A DNA stretch of 64,000 bases, from assembly GCA_001466705.2 (NCBI GenBank), contig LATX02000198.1:310001-374000 (forward strand), read 5' to 3'. Of this stretch, positions 1 through 10,377 are shown piece after piece. A program made the position numbers and the translations under genes. The notes beneath the pieces are model-generated. The model was not told where the DNA came from. It saw only the letters and a list, made by a program, of their open reading frames with translations, and ran no database searches. The first letter of the stretch is position 1, and each line of letters begins with the position of its first letter. The stretch comes from Moniliophthora roreri. Lineage: Eukaryota; Basidiomycota; Agaricomycetes; Agaricales; Marasmiaceae.

Positions 1-1089
1 TGATAGTATTGCATGCACTGTTCATTTGCTTCCTATTTTCGGCTCTGAGCTGCTTCCTGAATATTCTCACTTCTCAAGCTCTAGATGCTTTTCATACCTT
101 TTTTATTAACATATTTGCTAGTAACCACACATCCTATGATTTCATTCAATAATTTTGTAGTATTGTAGTGGTACATACAGCTAAGAAAGTATTTTAATTA
201 TCATCCTTTCACCCTTTTGGCCTTTGACCTATGGAAAGGCCAGAAATGCCGAAAAGGCCGAAAAAGGCTAAAAGGCACGATGTTGATTTACTGATGGCCC
301 TTCGATCAAGTCTACGACCGGCCTTTTCTATTCCCTGGATCAATGAACCATGAAGTTTACAAGGTCGCAGTTCAAGACAAGTAGATCGTCCCAGAGGGAA
401 CGGGCTATAAAAGTATTGATGGCGACGCATCCTCTTCTCATTCTGCTCGTGTTCTGTTCCTGGATCCCTTGACTCAATTTTGACTAGGGGTTATATATCC
501 TGACATTCAACTGGTCTCCTCATCTCGGTGCGTATCACAGATCGTGATTTGCGCTCCATCAGAACTCTGATAGCATCTTCCACACTCACATGGGATCATG
601 AGAATGCTGATCGAAGCGGTTCTATAGCTAGCGAAAATCACGGAAACCCTTCTGCACTGTGTCATTATGTTCCTAATGTCGTTCGGCCTTTCTCATTCCT
701 CCAGGTCTCACTGAGCTTTGTCGGGGTCTTCCATGAATGTGATTTATTTCAACATGAAAATCTTTCGGACCACTTGATATCGATACCAGAATGGCCTTGG
801 GTACGACTCAGTTGGGACCGCAGTGTCCCTTCTTTTGATCTGATCCTGCTATAGGGATGCATCGTGGTTCGTCGAATCTCACCTCAGGTCCCAGCTATTC
901 TTACGAATGAATTCCTGGAAAGTCTTTTTGCCGCTTCAGTTCTTAGAAGGTCCTCGAGTGCGACTTGAGCGCAGTAGGACCTTGTTCCACAACAAGCGAT
1001 CTCAGCTAGTCAGTGATAGCAGGCCAGCAGCATAAAACGGACAGTCAGTGAGATATCTGCATCACATTCCCTCTCTTGTCGTTCTAATA
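1..1089. other. No supportable gene
   Basis: I see no coding signal in these 1.1 kb. Short open frames at 209-430 (-) and 528-854 (+) have no recognisable domain and no splice-consistent extension. A GGCC/GCC-rich stretch near 220-290 resembles in style the GGCATGCC-rich stretch near 1780-1810 but is not an obvious repeat copy. It is probably the flank of the membrane-protein gene starting at 1090. Confidence 0.4.
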
Positions 1090-1730
1090 ATGTCTGATTC
1101 AACATACGACATTGCTTCAATTCTTTCCGTCCAATCCACCGTTATTTTCTCAATCTCCACTTTGTCGGTATGTCCGTCTTTGCATGTATGACTCCATATG
1201 TTTGACTAATCCACGTGTTAGGCCACGTATTTTGTCTATGGTAAGTCCTTGATCTACCTCGAGCACGACGAGAATATGACAAGCCATACTAGGCTTATAT
1301 GTCCTGCTGTTTGGCGCAGCTGTCTACATGATGCGCAGCCGTCAGCAATGCGACGAGCGGCTCAATTGGAGCCTGTATCTATTACTGACGGTGATTCTCT
1401 TTGTGTTTTCTACGGCTTATGTCGTGATCGAAACCGTTTATCTGGTTCGCGATTCCATCATCTGCTTTACTGCAGTCAAGACTCGAGATTACGAGCCTTT
1501 GGTGGACTACTGGACCCATGATAGTTACAAAACAGCTTTGGTGTAAGGAGCTGGCATCTTATCACACTCTCTTTTACTGAAACTCTCTTAGCGCTTTCAT
1601 ACTACTGATACCTATCATCCTCAAGTACTTCACTCCATTGCTCAATGCTCAGGAAACTAACCTATAACATTCCAGCATCGTAGCGGAATACATGCTAGTT
1701 CGTAGCTCAAGTGGCAATTTATCATGCTGA
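1090..1730 (+). pseudogene. Truncated fungal multi-pass membrane protein
   Basis: This is a 5' fragment of the unnamed seven-helix-like membrane protein family that is abundant in agaricomycetes. Exons 1090-1167, 1222-1240 and 1293-1542 join in frame to give a short N-tail, a helix with ATYFVYGLYVLLFG, a helix with LYLLLTVILFVFSTAYVVIE, and an extracellular loop ending KTALV. A fourth exon starting at 1676 would continue IVAEYMLV, where the family normally reads a YRCYVLWG-like motif; here the frame closes at 1728-1730. An alternative exon from 1592 stops at 1667. Either way only two or three of about seven helices remain, and the next sequence is the fold-back repeat. I infer that repeat insertion or deletion removed the 3' half. 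A functional short protein cannot be excluded. Confidence 0.55.
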
Positions 1731-1731
1731 T

Positions 1732-2160
1732 CCTACCTGACCCTCCCCTTTTTTCGCAGATACATNGGCCAAAATGCCGGTGGCATGCCAATGGCATGCC
1801 GAAATGCCAGGTGATGTCATCCTACCGATGTATCGCACATGATCGAGGTCAATAATTTCACCGATAGCTGTCAGTGTAACGTATCTTCTTGACGAGGAGT
1901 CGGGAATGCTATGTATACTGGGGTATTTCGATTGATTCGGATGGTCACGCGTCACAGGGCTCAAAATTTCCGAATAGACTCGGACTGTGACCACCAAAAA
2001 AACTTCCAAATTTGGCAGTTTTGGGTTGATTTTGGGTGCTAAAATCCGAAAAATCTTCGGCGGTCACGGACCGCCAGGCCTCCATCCGAATGGTTGAGTC
2101 CGGATGGACAAGTCACACGTCACAGGCCATCCGAATCAATCGAAATACCCCAGTATTGCG
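1732..2160. repeat. Fold-back / MITE-like repeat with 29-bp inverted arms
   Basis: Positions 1916-1944 and 2127-2155 are perfect inverted repeats of 29 bp, separated by 182 bp. Each arm is bordered on its inner side by near-identical direct words (TCACGCGTCACAGG after the left arm, TCACACGTCACAGG before the right arm), so the structure is nested rather than a simple hairpin. GGCATGCC occurs twice close by (1782-1789, 1793-1800). No transposase is encoded. The single ambiguous base of the window (N, 1766) lies here, consistent with a hard-to-assemble repeat. It sits between a truncated membrane gene and the first exon of DUF6535 copy 1. Confidence 0.6.
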
Positions 2161-2248
2161 TGTCAGCACCAATCCATAGCCAGCCACAAACTTTCCTCGG
2201 ATCTGATTGAACCCAGGTATCTGGTTCAGTGGTTGTCTTCATGCCATA

Positions 2249-4252
2249 ATGTCGGCTCAGCAGGTATGTGGGCCAGACAGCAATCCCTTCGAGCCTTCGC
2301 TCACTCTATTCACAGAACGGTGCATCGCCCGAATCACCTATTCAGGTTCCCTTACCACCATCTCCAGCGCAATCTGTGGGAGTAAATGAGGTTCGTTTAT
2401 TTAGTGTAGTCACAATACAGTTCGTTCACCTCCTACAGTCTCCGTTCAGCCGCCGAACGACTTCACAACCAGTCGATGCCGTAGGAAAAGCCGAGGAAAA
2501 AAAGGGACCCACACTGGAAAAATCATGGGAAAAGTTGATGGCGGAAGTCGTCAAATACGACGATGAGATGGCAAGGAATTGGAAAGAAGATATCGATACC
2601 TTACTGGTCTTTGTGCGTTTGTCTGAGATTATCGTAATGAAGACCTTCCAACGCTCAAACAGGCCGGTCTCTTCTCTGCGGTTATCACCGCGTTTGCTAT
2701 TGAATCGTATCAGTGGCTCTCAGAAGACCCTGCAGATACCACTGTCATGCTCCTCGCCCAAATCTCGATGCAACTCAACGCCTCCCTGATTGCGCTTCCA
2801 GAACGCCCACAATTCGAACCAGATGCATCCTCCATCCGCATCAATTGCTTCTGGTTCCTCAGCCTCATCTTCAGTCTCACATCTGCACTTTTCGGCCTCC
2901 TGTGCAAGCAATGGCTTCGGGAGCACCAGCGAGATCCGCCTACTCGAACGCCAGGGGAGGCTTTGGCACTTCGCCAGCTTCGTCGAGACAGTCTCGAGAA
3001 GTGGGGTGTCCCGTCCTTTTTGTCAGCGTTACCTATCCTTCTCGAAGTTGCGTTGTTGTTGTTCTTTGTCGGAATTTTGGATCTGTTATGGAATCGACAT
3101 CGGACTCCCTTCGTACTCTGCTTCATCGCAGTCACGTCGAGTGCAGGTCTGTACTTTGGCACCTCATTCCTACCAACTTTAACAGTCCCAGGAGATCAGT
3201 GGAGGTACATCGTTAGCTGGAAGTTCAATGAGCTTTCTTATCAGTTTATATGCCCGTACAAATCTCCGCAAGCATGGGTGATGTACCGCCTTTCGTGCAG
3301 AGTCATTCGTCCGCTGCTCAAAATCCAGTCCTTCAATGACCTTCTCCGCAGATGGTTCCCAAGCTTGTTCGATCACATAGCTGAGCCAGCCTCTGACTGG
3401 TCATCATTCGACCTTCGAGTGATCAGGGAGTTCGATAGGCGACCGGTTGTGTTCTCGGATTCTTTCCACTTGGAAGTATACGAGTTACGCGCATTGGAAT
3501 GGGCAGCTGGGATCTTCCGGGATAGTCCGTCAATCATACCTCATCTCCAGAATGTTCTGGGGACAATATCTCCCGCAGCTACCATGTCAGCGGTCTTTGG
3601 GGATTGGAATTCTACAATGTGGAGAGATGTCGAAAAGTCGGATGTCGACCTTAGGCTCAGAGATCTGGAAACATTCCAGGCTCGGGATTGGTTCGTCTCT
3701 CTGGCACCCAGACCAGCGATTTGGGATTCTGCCCTTTACTCCTCAGGAAGAATCAAGCCATTGTTTTGTCATTTGTACTGGCTAGAAATGGCAAGTAGAA
3801 CAGACCTGTCCGAGGACGAAGTTGGCTACCTCGTAACGTCGATGGAATCGCAACAAGCAAGTCTGCAACGATCTACTGGCCTTCGGTTTGTTCTTCCCTT
3901 CCCCGTCGCCGAAAAGTTATGGACACACCCCAACCCTCAAGTCCAAGAGAAGAGTTTGCGATTGCTCCCCTTCTTCAAGGACGCTTTTTCCGCGCATCCG
4001 CTGGGGTACGATGAAGTTCGTCATAACGATGAACGATCCGCGTTCGTCTCAGCCTTGACAAGGCATCTCAACCGAACGGATTGTACTTCCTGCTTGTTGA
4101 AGAGCAACCAGGGCCACGAATTTATACGTTTTGTTTATGATCAGGTCATATCTCGGCAGTTATATGAACCGCCTTGGGATGCTGTCGAGACTAGGAGGTT
4201 GATGTCGAGCCTCGAAATGGACTCGGGTGACTCGACAACGGTTGAAGGATGA
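2249..4252 (+). CDS. DUF6535 membrane protein, copy 1
   Basis: Exons 2249-2263, 2316-2390, 2439-2612 and 2663-4252 give about 617 residues. Exon 1 encodes MSAQQ. Exon 2 encodes the Pro/Ser-rich module found in every copy (NG.SP...PLPPSPAQS). Exon 3 encodes KSWEKLMAEV...NWKEDIDTLLVF. Exon 4 holds the rest of DUF6535: four predicted membrane helices (AGLFSAVITAFAIESYQWL; CFWFLSLIFSLTSALFGLL; ALPILLEVALLLFFVGILDL; PFVLCFIAVTSSAGLYFG), then a soluble C-terminal region of about 350 residues. The exon 3/4 intron is 50 nt and not a multiple of three, so it must be spliced. The C-terminus is about 90 residues shorter than in copies 3 and 4, because a small indel near 4210 shifts the frame. The downstream frame still encodes a WTRVTRQ stretch like the paralogues. 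Function of the family is unknown. Confidence 0.85.
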
Positions 4253-5138
4253 GACTTCTTCCTCCAAGTTACGCCAACACCTTTCCATATGAACGGTCGG
4301 GCCGATATTCAGCAACTCAGCGAAATGGAACACCTTATCTCACCTCGCCGTGACTATCCGCCTCTAGTCGAGGTTGAAAACTTTCTCGGGCACGAACGGT
4401 GCACTAATTGTAGTGGAGTATGAGGGTGCTGGTGGCTCGGATATGTTATCATCAGTGAATACCTGGAGCGTTGATGATAAAGTCTTGTATCAAGACTAGC
4501 TCGGCTGCGTGTATGTCTAGTAACGTTCTTCCTAGTTTCACCACGAGTGAACCATGTATAACAACTACACAATACGAAACATGATCCACAAGTCTAAAGT
4601 CTGAAAGATACTTAGGTGTACCCCCAGAGTTCTGTGTGGCCTCCAAGTACTCGAACCCTCGCCGGCCTTCATATGGAGATGGTTCGTCGTCTCCCTAGCC
4701 TTGCCCTTATCCCGCCGAAGCTGGTATGAGTCGTCGAGTTCATCCGATTGGTAAGGGTTGAATACAGTGATGAAAATCTTGGCACCCTAGAAAACTTGGT
4801 TCAATGGTGGCAAAAAAGAGATTATTCGTGATCTATGTGATCTATATAATGAGGTTCTAGAGTCTGCGGATCCGTAGTATAGCCAATTGATGGTGAACGA
4901 GGACAAACGAGGACGCGTCAGCACAGCCTCAAGCGGCGGTAGTGCTGGAACCATCACGATGATTCTTCCTCCGCGAAGGTACGTGTTCTTTCCTAAAGGC
5001 AGAAAGGCATTCAAAGACATTTCATAGGTGTAAAAAGGAAATAGTCTACAATTTGAAAATTTGGAATGAAAAATCAAGTTCAATGTTACTTTTCGCCAGC
5101 GAGCCTTTCTGGAATTTGGCAATCCTCGGTGGTCTTTG
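4253..5138. other. Intergenic; upstream part of the zinc-finger duplication unit
   Basis: No gene is supported between copy 1 and the first zinc-finger gene. From about 4880 the sequence is homologous to the segment starting near 6190, so this is the conserved 5' flank (probable promoter) of the duplicated zinc-finger gene. Short minus-strand frames at 4354-4646 and 4787-5122 have no recognisable content. Confidence 0.5.
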
Positions 5139-5997
5139 ATGTTCCCTAGTTCATTGGCGGAGTCCTTTTACATCTCCTATTCTCAAAGTTTCACATCTAC
5201 AGTTACCAGAAAACATGAGGAGCACGACACCGTTTCTGATTCTCAGGCACCACGCGTTTCCCCAACGTTTTCCTCCTGCAACGATGAGCATATCCATTCG
5301 GTGTGTAGCTTCTCTTGCTTGAATTCAGACGAAAGCCCTTTTAATGTAAAATTACTGCAGATACGATCCCTTGACTGGAATGATGGCCTGCAGATGCATC
5401 CCATGCGACGTCGACATACAGATCAGCGACATACCGAATCACCGGTCCAGTGAGCAACACCGAAGTCGATGTCCGGAGGAACGTGTTGGTGTTATACCAT
5501 CACCACCAATAGTGCAGTTGCCTCAGAGTCAGATGAAGAGGGAGAACCCGCATGCGACTCGGAGGCGCAGGGGCCGTCGGACTGGGGCAACCAGAGTTGC
5601 AACTCCTATATCTTCCCCCGTAACCCCAGACTCCTCATCCACCAACGACCCAGTGCCGCCAGAGACATTCTTGGACGGTACACGTGGCATGGATCTCATT
5701 CCTACAAGAGAAGACTCGAGGAAAGGCGACTCGGATAGCGGTAATCCAGTGGCACCCCTACATTCGTCGACAAACCAAGATGTCAACAGCACCGATGGTT
5801 GGTTTCATACCATGTACACGATGCAGAACACGTATTTTGTTACTGGGATTCATCCCTCGGGAGGACCTCTTTCCAATCTAACTGGCCACTTGTCTTCATT
5901 TTCTTTCGTTATTGTCTGTTTTTTCTCTGTACCTTTTATTTTTTGTGTTTCGCGTGTTTTTCAAACAACTCCCGCTGCTGGATCCGGAACCAATTGA
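5139..5997 (+). CDS. U1-type zinc finger protein with C-terminal membrane segment, copy A
   Basis: Exons 5139-5302 and 5361-5997 (intron GTGTAG...CTGCAG) give 266 residues. A zinc finger spans the region around residues 64-90: CRCIPCDVDIQISDIPNH followed by RSSEQH, i.e. C-x2-C-x11-H-x5-H, the spacing of U1/matrin-type fingers. It is followed by an Arg-rich basic stretch (RRRRGRR) and a Ser/Pro-rich linker. A well-conserved motif STDGWFH...TMQN.YFVTG.HPSGGP precedes a C-terminal hydrophobic helix (about 25 residues) and a short tail ending at the stop. The design suggests a tail-anchored or single-pass protein with a cytosolic or nuclear RNA/DNA-binding finger. The start ATG at 5139 is the first in frame. 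I do not recognise a named family. Confidence 0.65.
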
Positions 5998-6465
5998 TTC
6001 GGAAGTTCGTCGGAACGAAGGTTCAGGCTGTGAGGGTGAGATCCTGTGGATCTACGCAGCTGTGGATTTATCTATCTATCTGTATCGTTCCGACTTTCCC
6101 TCCAACCTTCTGCGCCTAGGTATTACAATCGAATCACATTTATAGTACTATGGAACTATTGCACAATAAAGTACATCACGAGAATCTGAGGAAAGGACCA
6201 AGGTGATCTAAATGATAGCACAGCCTCGAGCGGGACTCGACGTACTCAACCACGACGACGATCATCCTATCATCTCTGAATTATGAAGGTGTGTAATCGT
6301 TCTTAATAGCAGTAAGTCATCTCAAGACATTTTATAAGCCAAGATGGAACTATCCGGGCTTTCAGCCATATTGCCGTGAAGGGAATGAAATCACAACGGA
6401 GTCACGAAATTATTACTCTTCGTCAACGAATCTTGCTGTAATTTCGCAATCCTCGACGGTCTCCG

Positions 6466-7346
6466 GATTTCCCTATAGTTCATTAGCGGAGCCCTATTGC
6501 ATCTCGTATTCTCAAAGTTTCACATCCACAGCTGGCACTACCAGAAGACATGAGGAGCATAACGCCGTCTTTGGTTCTCAGCTACCACGCGCTTTCCCGA
6601 CGTTTTCCTCCTGCAACGATGAGCATATCAATACGGTGTGTAACCTTTCTCGCTCGAATTTCGATGAGGGACCTTTAACACAAAATCAATGCAGATACGA
6701 TCCCTTGACTGGACTGGTGTCCTGTAGATGCATCCCATGCGACGTCACTATGCAGCTCAGTGACATACCGAATCACCGGTCCAGTGAACAGCACCAAAGT
6801 CGATGCCCAGAGGATCGTATTAGTGGTTCATCATCGCCACCAGTAGCGCTGTTGCCCCAGAGTCAGACAAAGGAAAACCCACGTCCGAGTCGGAGGCGTA
6901 AAGGTCGTCGGATTTGGACATCTCAAACTACCACCCCGATATCTTCCCCCATAACCCCAGATTCCTCATCTTCCAGTAATCCAATGCCGCCAAATTTGAC
7001 GGCATTCCTGGACGGTAAAAACGACGCGAATCTCATTCCTTGTACAGAAGAAGGCGCAGGAAAATACGACTCGGATACCGGTAACACACTGGCGCCTCTT
7101 CATTCGTCCGCGAGCCAAGATGTCGATGCTTACAGCACCGATGGCTGGTTCCATCCCATGAACACCATGCAGAACGCGTACTTTGTCACTGGTGTTCATC
7201 CGTCGGGAGGACCCCTTTCCAACCTATCTGGCCACTGGGCTTCGTTTTCCTTTTTTGTTATCTGTTCTTTCCTCATTCCTTTGGTTATCTTTATTGTTGT
7301 ACGTACTTTCGAAGTGATTCCCGTCCCTGGATCTGGAGCCATTTGA
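6466..7346 (+). CDS. U1-type zinc finger protein with C-terminal membrane segment, copy B
   Basis: This is the paralogue of copy A. The last exon, 6695-7346, encodes CRCIPCDVTMQLSDIPNH plus RSSEQH (C-x2-C-x11-H-x5-H), a basic patch, GWFHPMNTMQNAYFVTGVHP and a strongly hydrophobic C-terminal helix (FFVICSFLIPLVIFIVV). Exon 1 joins at 6637 with the same splice phase as in copy A (GT at 6638). A 2-nt insertion relative to copy A removes the ATG equivalent at the start. The frame is open upstream to about 6295 but I find no in-frame ATG, so the true start is unresolved: either an additional 5' exon exists or the copy has lost normal initiation. The coding region downstream has no stop or frameshift, which argues for function until recently. 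Confidence 0.55.
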
Positions 7347-7767
7347 CTCGGAAGTCGGTCGGCGTGGTGAAGGTTCGGGCTGCGAGGGCAAGCGGGGGGA
7401 TGGCGCTATGTTCGCGGGCTGCCAGTATCTGGGTGGAAGATGCAGAATGGAGAACGAAGAACTATTTGGGGGGGATACCGATATAGTGATGAATTCTGTT
7501 TGCAGGAGCTCATCGTGCCGTTCACTTAATCCTCGTGGACTCGGAGAGCAATTAGTATATTAACCTACTATTCTCATATTATCAGTTTTAACATTAATGT
7601 CTATCTTTGATTATTCCTAAACGTTGCGATGAAGGAGCCAACGAAGGTATTGAGATCATTGAAGCATGCACCTCGACGCGCGTCTCTTTGCTTTACACCA
7701 TCCGCAGCACCCATGAAGTCATTTCGCAGGCAAGTGCGAGCGCCTTGAGGTTCTGCTGATTGTTTTA
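7347..7767. other. Intergenic region before DUF6535 copy 2
   Basis: No gene seen. The last 130 bp (…TTCGCAGGCAAGTGCGAGCG…) are homologous to the region in front of copies 5 and 6 (near 20470 and 23185), so they belong to the DUF6535 duplication unit and probably carry its promoter. Confidence 0.45.
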
Positions 7768-9925
7768 ATGTCAGCGACGCTGAGCGCCGAGCAGGTACGT
7801 TGGTAAAACTACAATGGAATTAAATTGCTCATTTTGCCTCCAGAATGGTTCATCGCCAATGTCAGCTGCGCAAATACCACTACCACCGTCAACAGCGCGA
7901 TCTGTACGAGAAGATGAGGCTCGACCAATGTATCAGGTCTTATAAAGCCTTCTCATTAGTGCCATTCATAGTCTTCATCGCACCATCAAACAGCTTCACC
8001 AGTCGATGCTACAGGAAAGGCCGAAGAAAAGAACGGACCTACGCTTCAGGAGTCATGGGAGAAGTTATTGTCTGCAGTCATGGAATATGACGATGTTATG
8101 GTAAAGAATTGGAAGGAAGATATCGATACCCTACTCGTTTTCGTACGTCTGCCTTTCTACTGCCACGAAGACTTTCTGATGCTTGAACAAGCCGGTCTCT
8201 TCTCCGCTGTCGTCACGGCCTTTGTTATCGAATCGTACCAATGGCTCTCAGAAGATCCCGCAGATGCTACAGTCACGTTGCTTACCCAAATCTCGATGCA
8301 ATTCAACGCCTCGCAGACCGTGCTCCCAGAACGCCTACAGTTTACACTAGATGCATCTTCCGTCCGCATCAACTGCTGGTGGTTCCTCAGCCTCATTTTC
8401 AGCCTCACATCCGCACTCTTTGGACTTCTATGCAAGCAGTGGCTTCGGGCGCAACAGCGAGATCCACCATCTCGGTCGCCAGCGGAGGCGTTGGCGCTGC
8501 GCCAGATGCGTCGAGATAGTTTTGAGAAGTGGGGTTTGTCGCCGTTCTTGTCGGTGTTACCCATCCTACTCGAGGTGACACTGCTGCTCTTTTTCGTTGG
8601 GATCTTGGACCTGCTATGGGCTCGGCGCCCCATCCCATTTGCGTTATGCTTCGTCTCGGTCATGCTCAGTGCAGGGTTGTATTTTACAACCACATTCCTA
8701 CCGACACTGGCCCTCCTTTGGAAGTCCGACCAACTCTCTTACCATCTTATATGTCCATACAAATCTCCACAGGCATGGGCAGTTTACCAGCTCTTGGTCA
8801 AGGCGCTCCTGGCACTTGATGACATTCCCTTCATCAATATCCTCGACATGGGCGGAGAGATTGACAGCTTACGCATGGAATGATGCCTCAGACTGGTCGC
8901 ATTCGACCTTGAAGTGATCAGAAGGTCGAACCATTGGCTATCGGACTCTTTCAATTTCAACGTTTACGAGCTGCGTGCATTCCGATGGGCATTCACCACG
9001 TTCCAGGACTCTCCGTCGATGGTTCCCCATCTTCAGAATGTCTTGGGAACAATACCTCCTTCTGTGACGATGTCAGCTGTACTCGGAGGTTGGGGGTTCA
9101 CAATATGGCGCGATATCCAGAAGTCGAACATTGAGCTCTGGTTCAGCGATTGGGGAGCATTTTGAAACTCCGAGGGCTATTATATTCGAACTACGCTATG
9201 GCCAAATTCGAGGTATCCTACTCTTCTCCATTCGGAAGAGAACAAGTTACTGTACAGACATCAGCGATGGCAGGAACTTGCAAGTCGAGGCTTGACAGAC
9301 ATCCTTGTTAGTGACATCGAAACCACACCAAAGAGACCTGCAGAAACTCCTGAACCTTCGATTTGTCTTACCGTTTTCTATCATTGAAAAATTGTGGACA
9401 TACGATGATCCTGATGTCCAAGAGGAGAGTTCGTCGTTGCTACGCTTCTTCGAGGATGCTTTCTCCACGCATCCAGGGTACAACGAAGCACGTCATGATA
9501 GCGAATGTTCAGCCTTCATCTCTGCGTTGACAAGGCATCTTGACCGTACCAATTTCACTTCGTATGTGGTGACAAGTACCCGTGGGCAAGAGTTTATACG
9601 TTTTGTTCACGAGCAGGTCATTTCTCAGTGTTTACATGAACCATACGGTTGGGACTCTGACGAACGCCGGGAACTGATGTCGGCTTGGAGTCGGGTGACT
9701 CAACGGGTTGAAGAGATAGGACATCTGCCATCAGGCTATTTTGCGCCTATCCCTGGGTATTCTGAAAAGCCAGTAGATCAAGCCATGAATGCTAGTATTC
9801 CCACCCCAAGCGTTGATCCTGACCATCTTCCTCGGGCAGACGGCAGAAACGGTGCTCTTCAGTCTGACCATGAGACGAATGATGATAGTCAAGGTGTTCC
9901 GGGCTTAGTAGAACGAGGCAAGTAG
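7768..9925 (+). pseudogene. DUF6535 membrane protein, copy 2 (broken)
   Basis: Exon 1 (7768-7794, MSATLSAEQ), exon 2 (7844-7918, Pro/Ser module) and exon 3 (7972-8142) follow the family pattern. The exon 2 donor has changed from GT to GC (7919), although CAG|GTCTTA at 7937 could substitute. The next intron (8143-8190, 48 nt) has lost its acceptor (CAG to CAA) but has no stop and keeps frame, so it reads through as VRLPFYCHEDF... into the DUF6535 helices. At about 8897 one base is missing relative to copies 3 and 4, shifting the frame. A TGA replaces a sense codon at 9163-9165. A second frameshift lies near 9315. The remaining C-terminal part (9305-9925) still resembles its paralogues, e.g. 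SRVTQRVEEIG and Asp-rich tail. The 4-helix N-terminal part alone could still be made. Confidence 0.8.
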
Positions 9926-10377
9926 AGCAATGAGGTTGGGGGAGCTGGTACTGACGAACGCGTATAGTTCGAGTGAGTTGCTCTGTTCACTGTGTTATTT
10001 ACTCTTCGCTTACTGTATTATAACGAGGCCATTCACATTCAAGCAACAGAGAACTGTGTATATAACGCATTGCTGTGTCCCACAAACCGGCAGCGACGTT
10101 TTCTACTCGATATGTGAGGAAATTAGGCAGTTGTGCGCGGGTATTTATTCGTTTTGGTAATTGACAGGGCCTAACCACATCTGTATTTCGGTAGTTTCTA
10201 GTAGTGAACCTGCGATAGTTGAGTATATCATGTTCAGCGTATACATACTGGCTTTCCCAGATTATTGAAGGTTATCGATATCGATGACGCGAGTCTTCTT
10301 TCCTCACGCGGTCAAGTGTCTTTGCTTACTTCGCAGGTACGTTGGTCAAACTATAACAGCCTACATCGCACCATCGA
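9926..10377. other. Intergenic; conserved 3' flank of copy 2 and 5' remnant of copy 3
   Basis: The first 150 bp after copy 2 are homologous to the 3' flanks of copies 3, 4 and 5 (GTTGCTC..., GCGCTTACTGTAT-like and CATTCAAG words). The last 60 bp contain GTACGTTGGT, matching the start of intron 1 of copy 2, directly followed by exon 3-like sequence. No separate gene is seen. Confidence 0.5.

Larger units (their letters stand above)
4880..7400 (+). repeat. Tandem duplication of a 1.2-1.3 kb gene unit
   Basis: The segment 4880-6060 is repeated at about 6190-7400 in the same orientation. Homology covers 5' flank, exon 1, the short intron, exon 2 and about 60 bp past the stop codon. Coding parts are better conserved than flanks: zinc finger, the GWFH motif and the C-terminal hydrophobic segment are nearly identical, whereas the intron differs. 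This points to duplication of a gene kept under selection for some time. Confidence 0.75.

Noticed and set aside
2710..3216. Long open frames on both strands inside DUF6535 copy 1 (also 8157-8693, 10446-11120, 20948-21640)
   Set aside because: They are out-of-frame or antisense shadows of the membrane region and recur at the same place in every copy because of shared codon usage.
4640..4700. tRNA-like T-arm (GGTTCGAGTAC on the minus strand)
   Set aside because: No matching T stem, anticodon arm or acceptor stem can be drawn.
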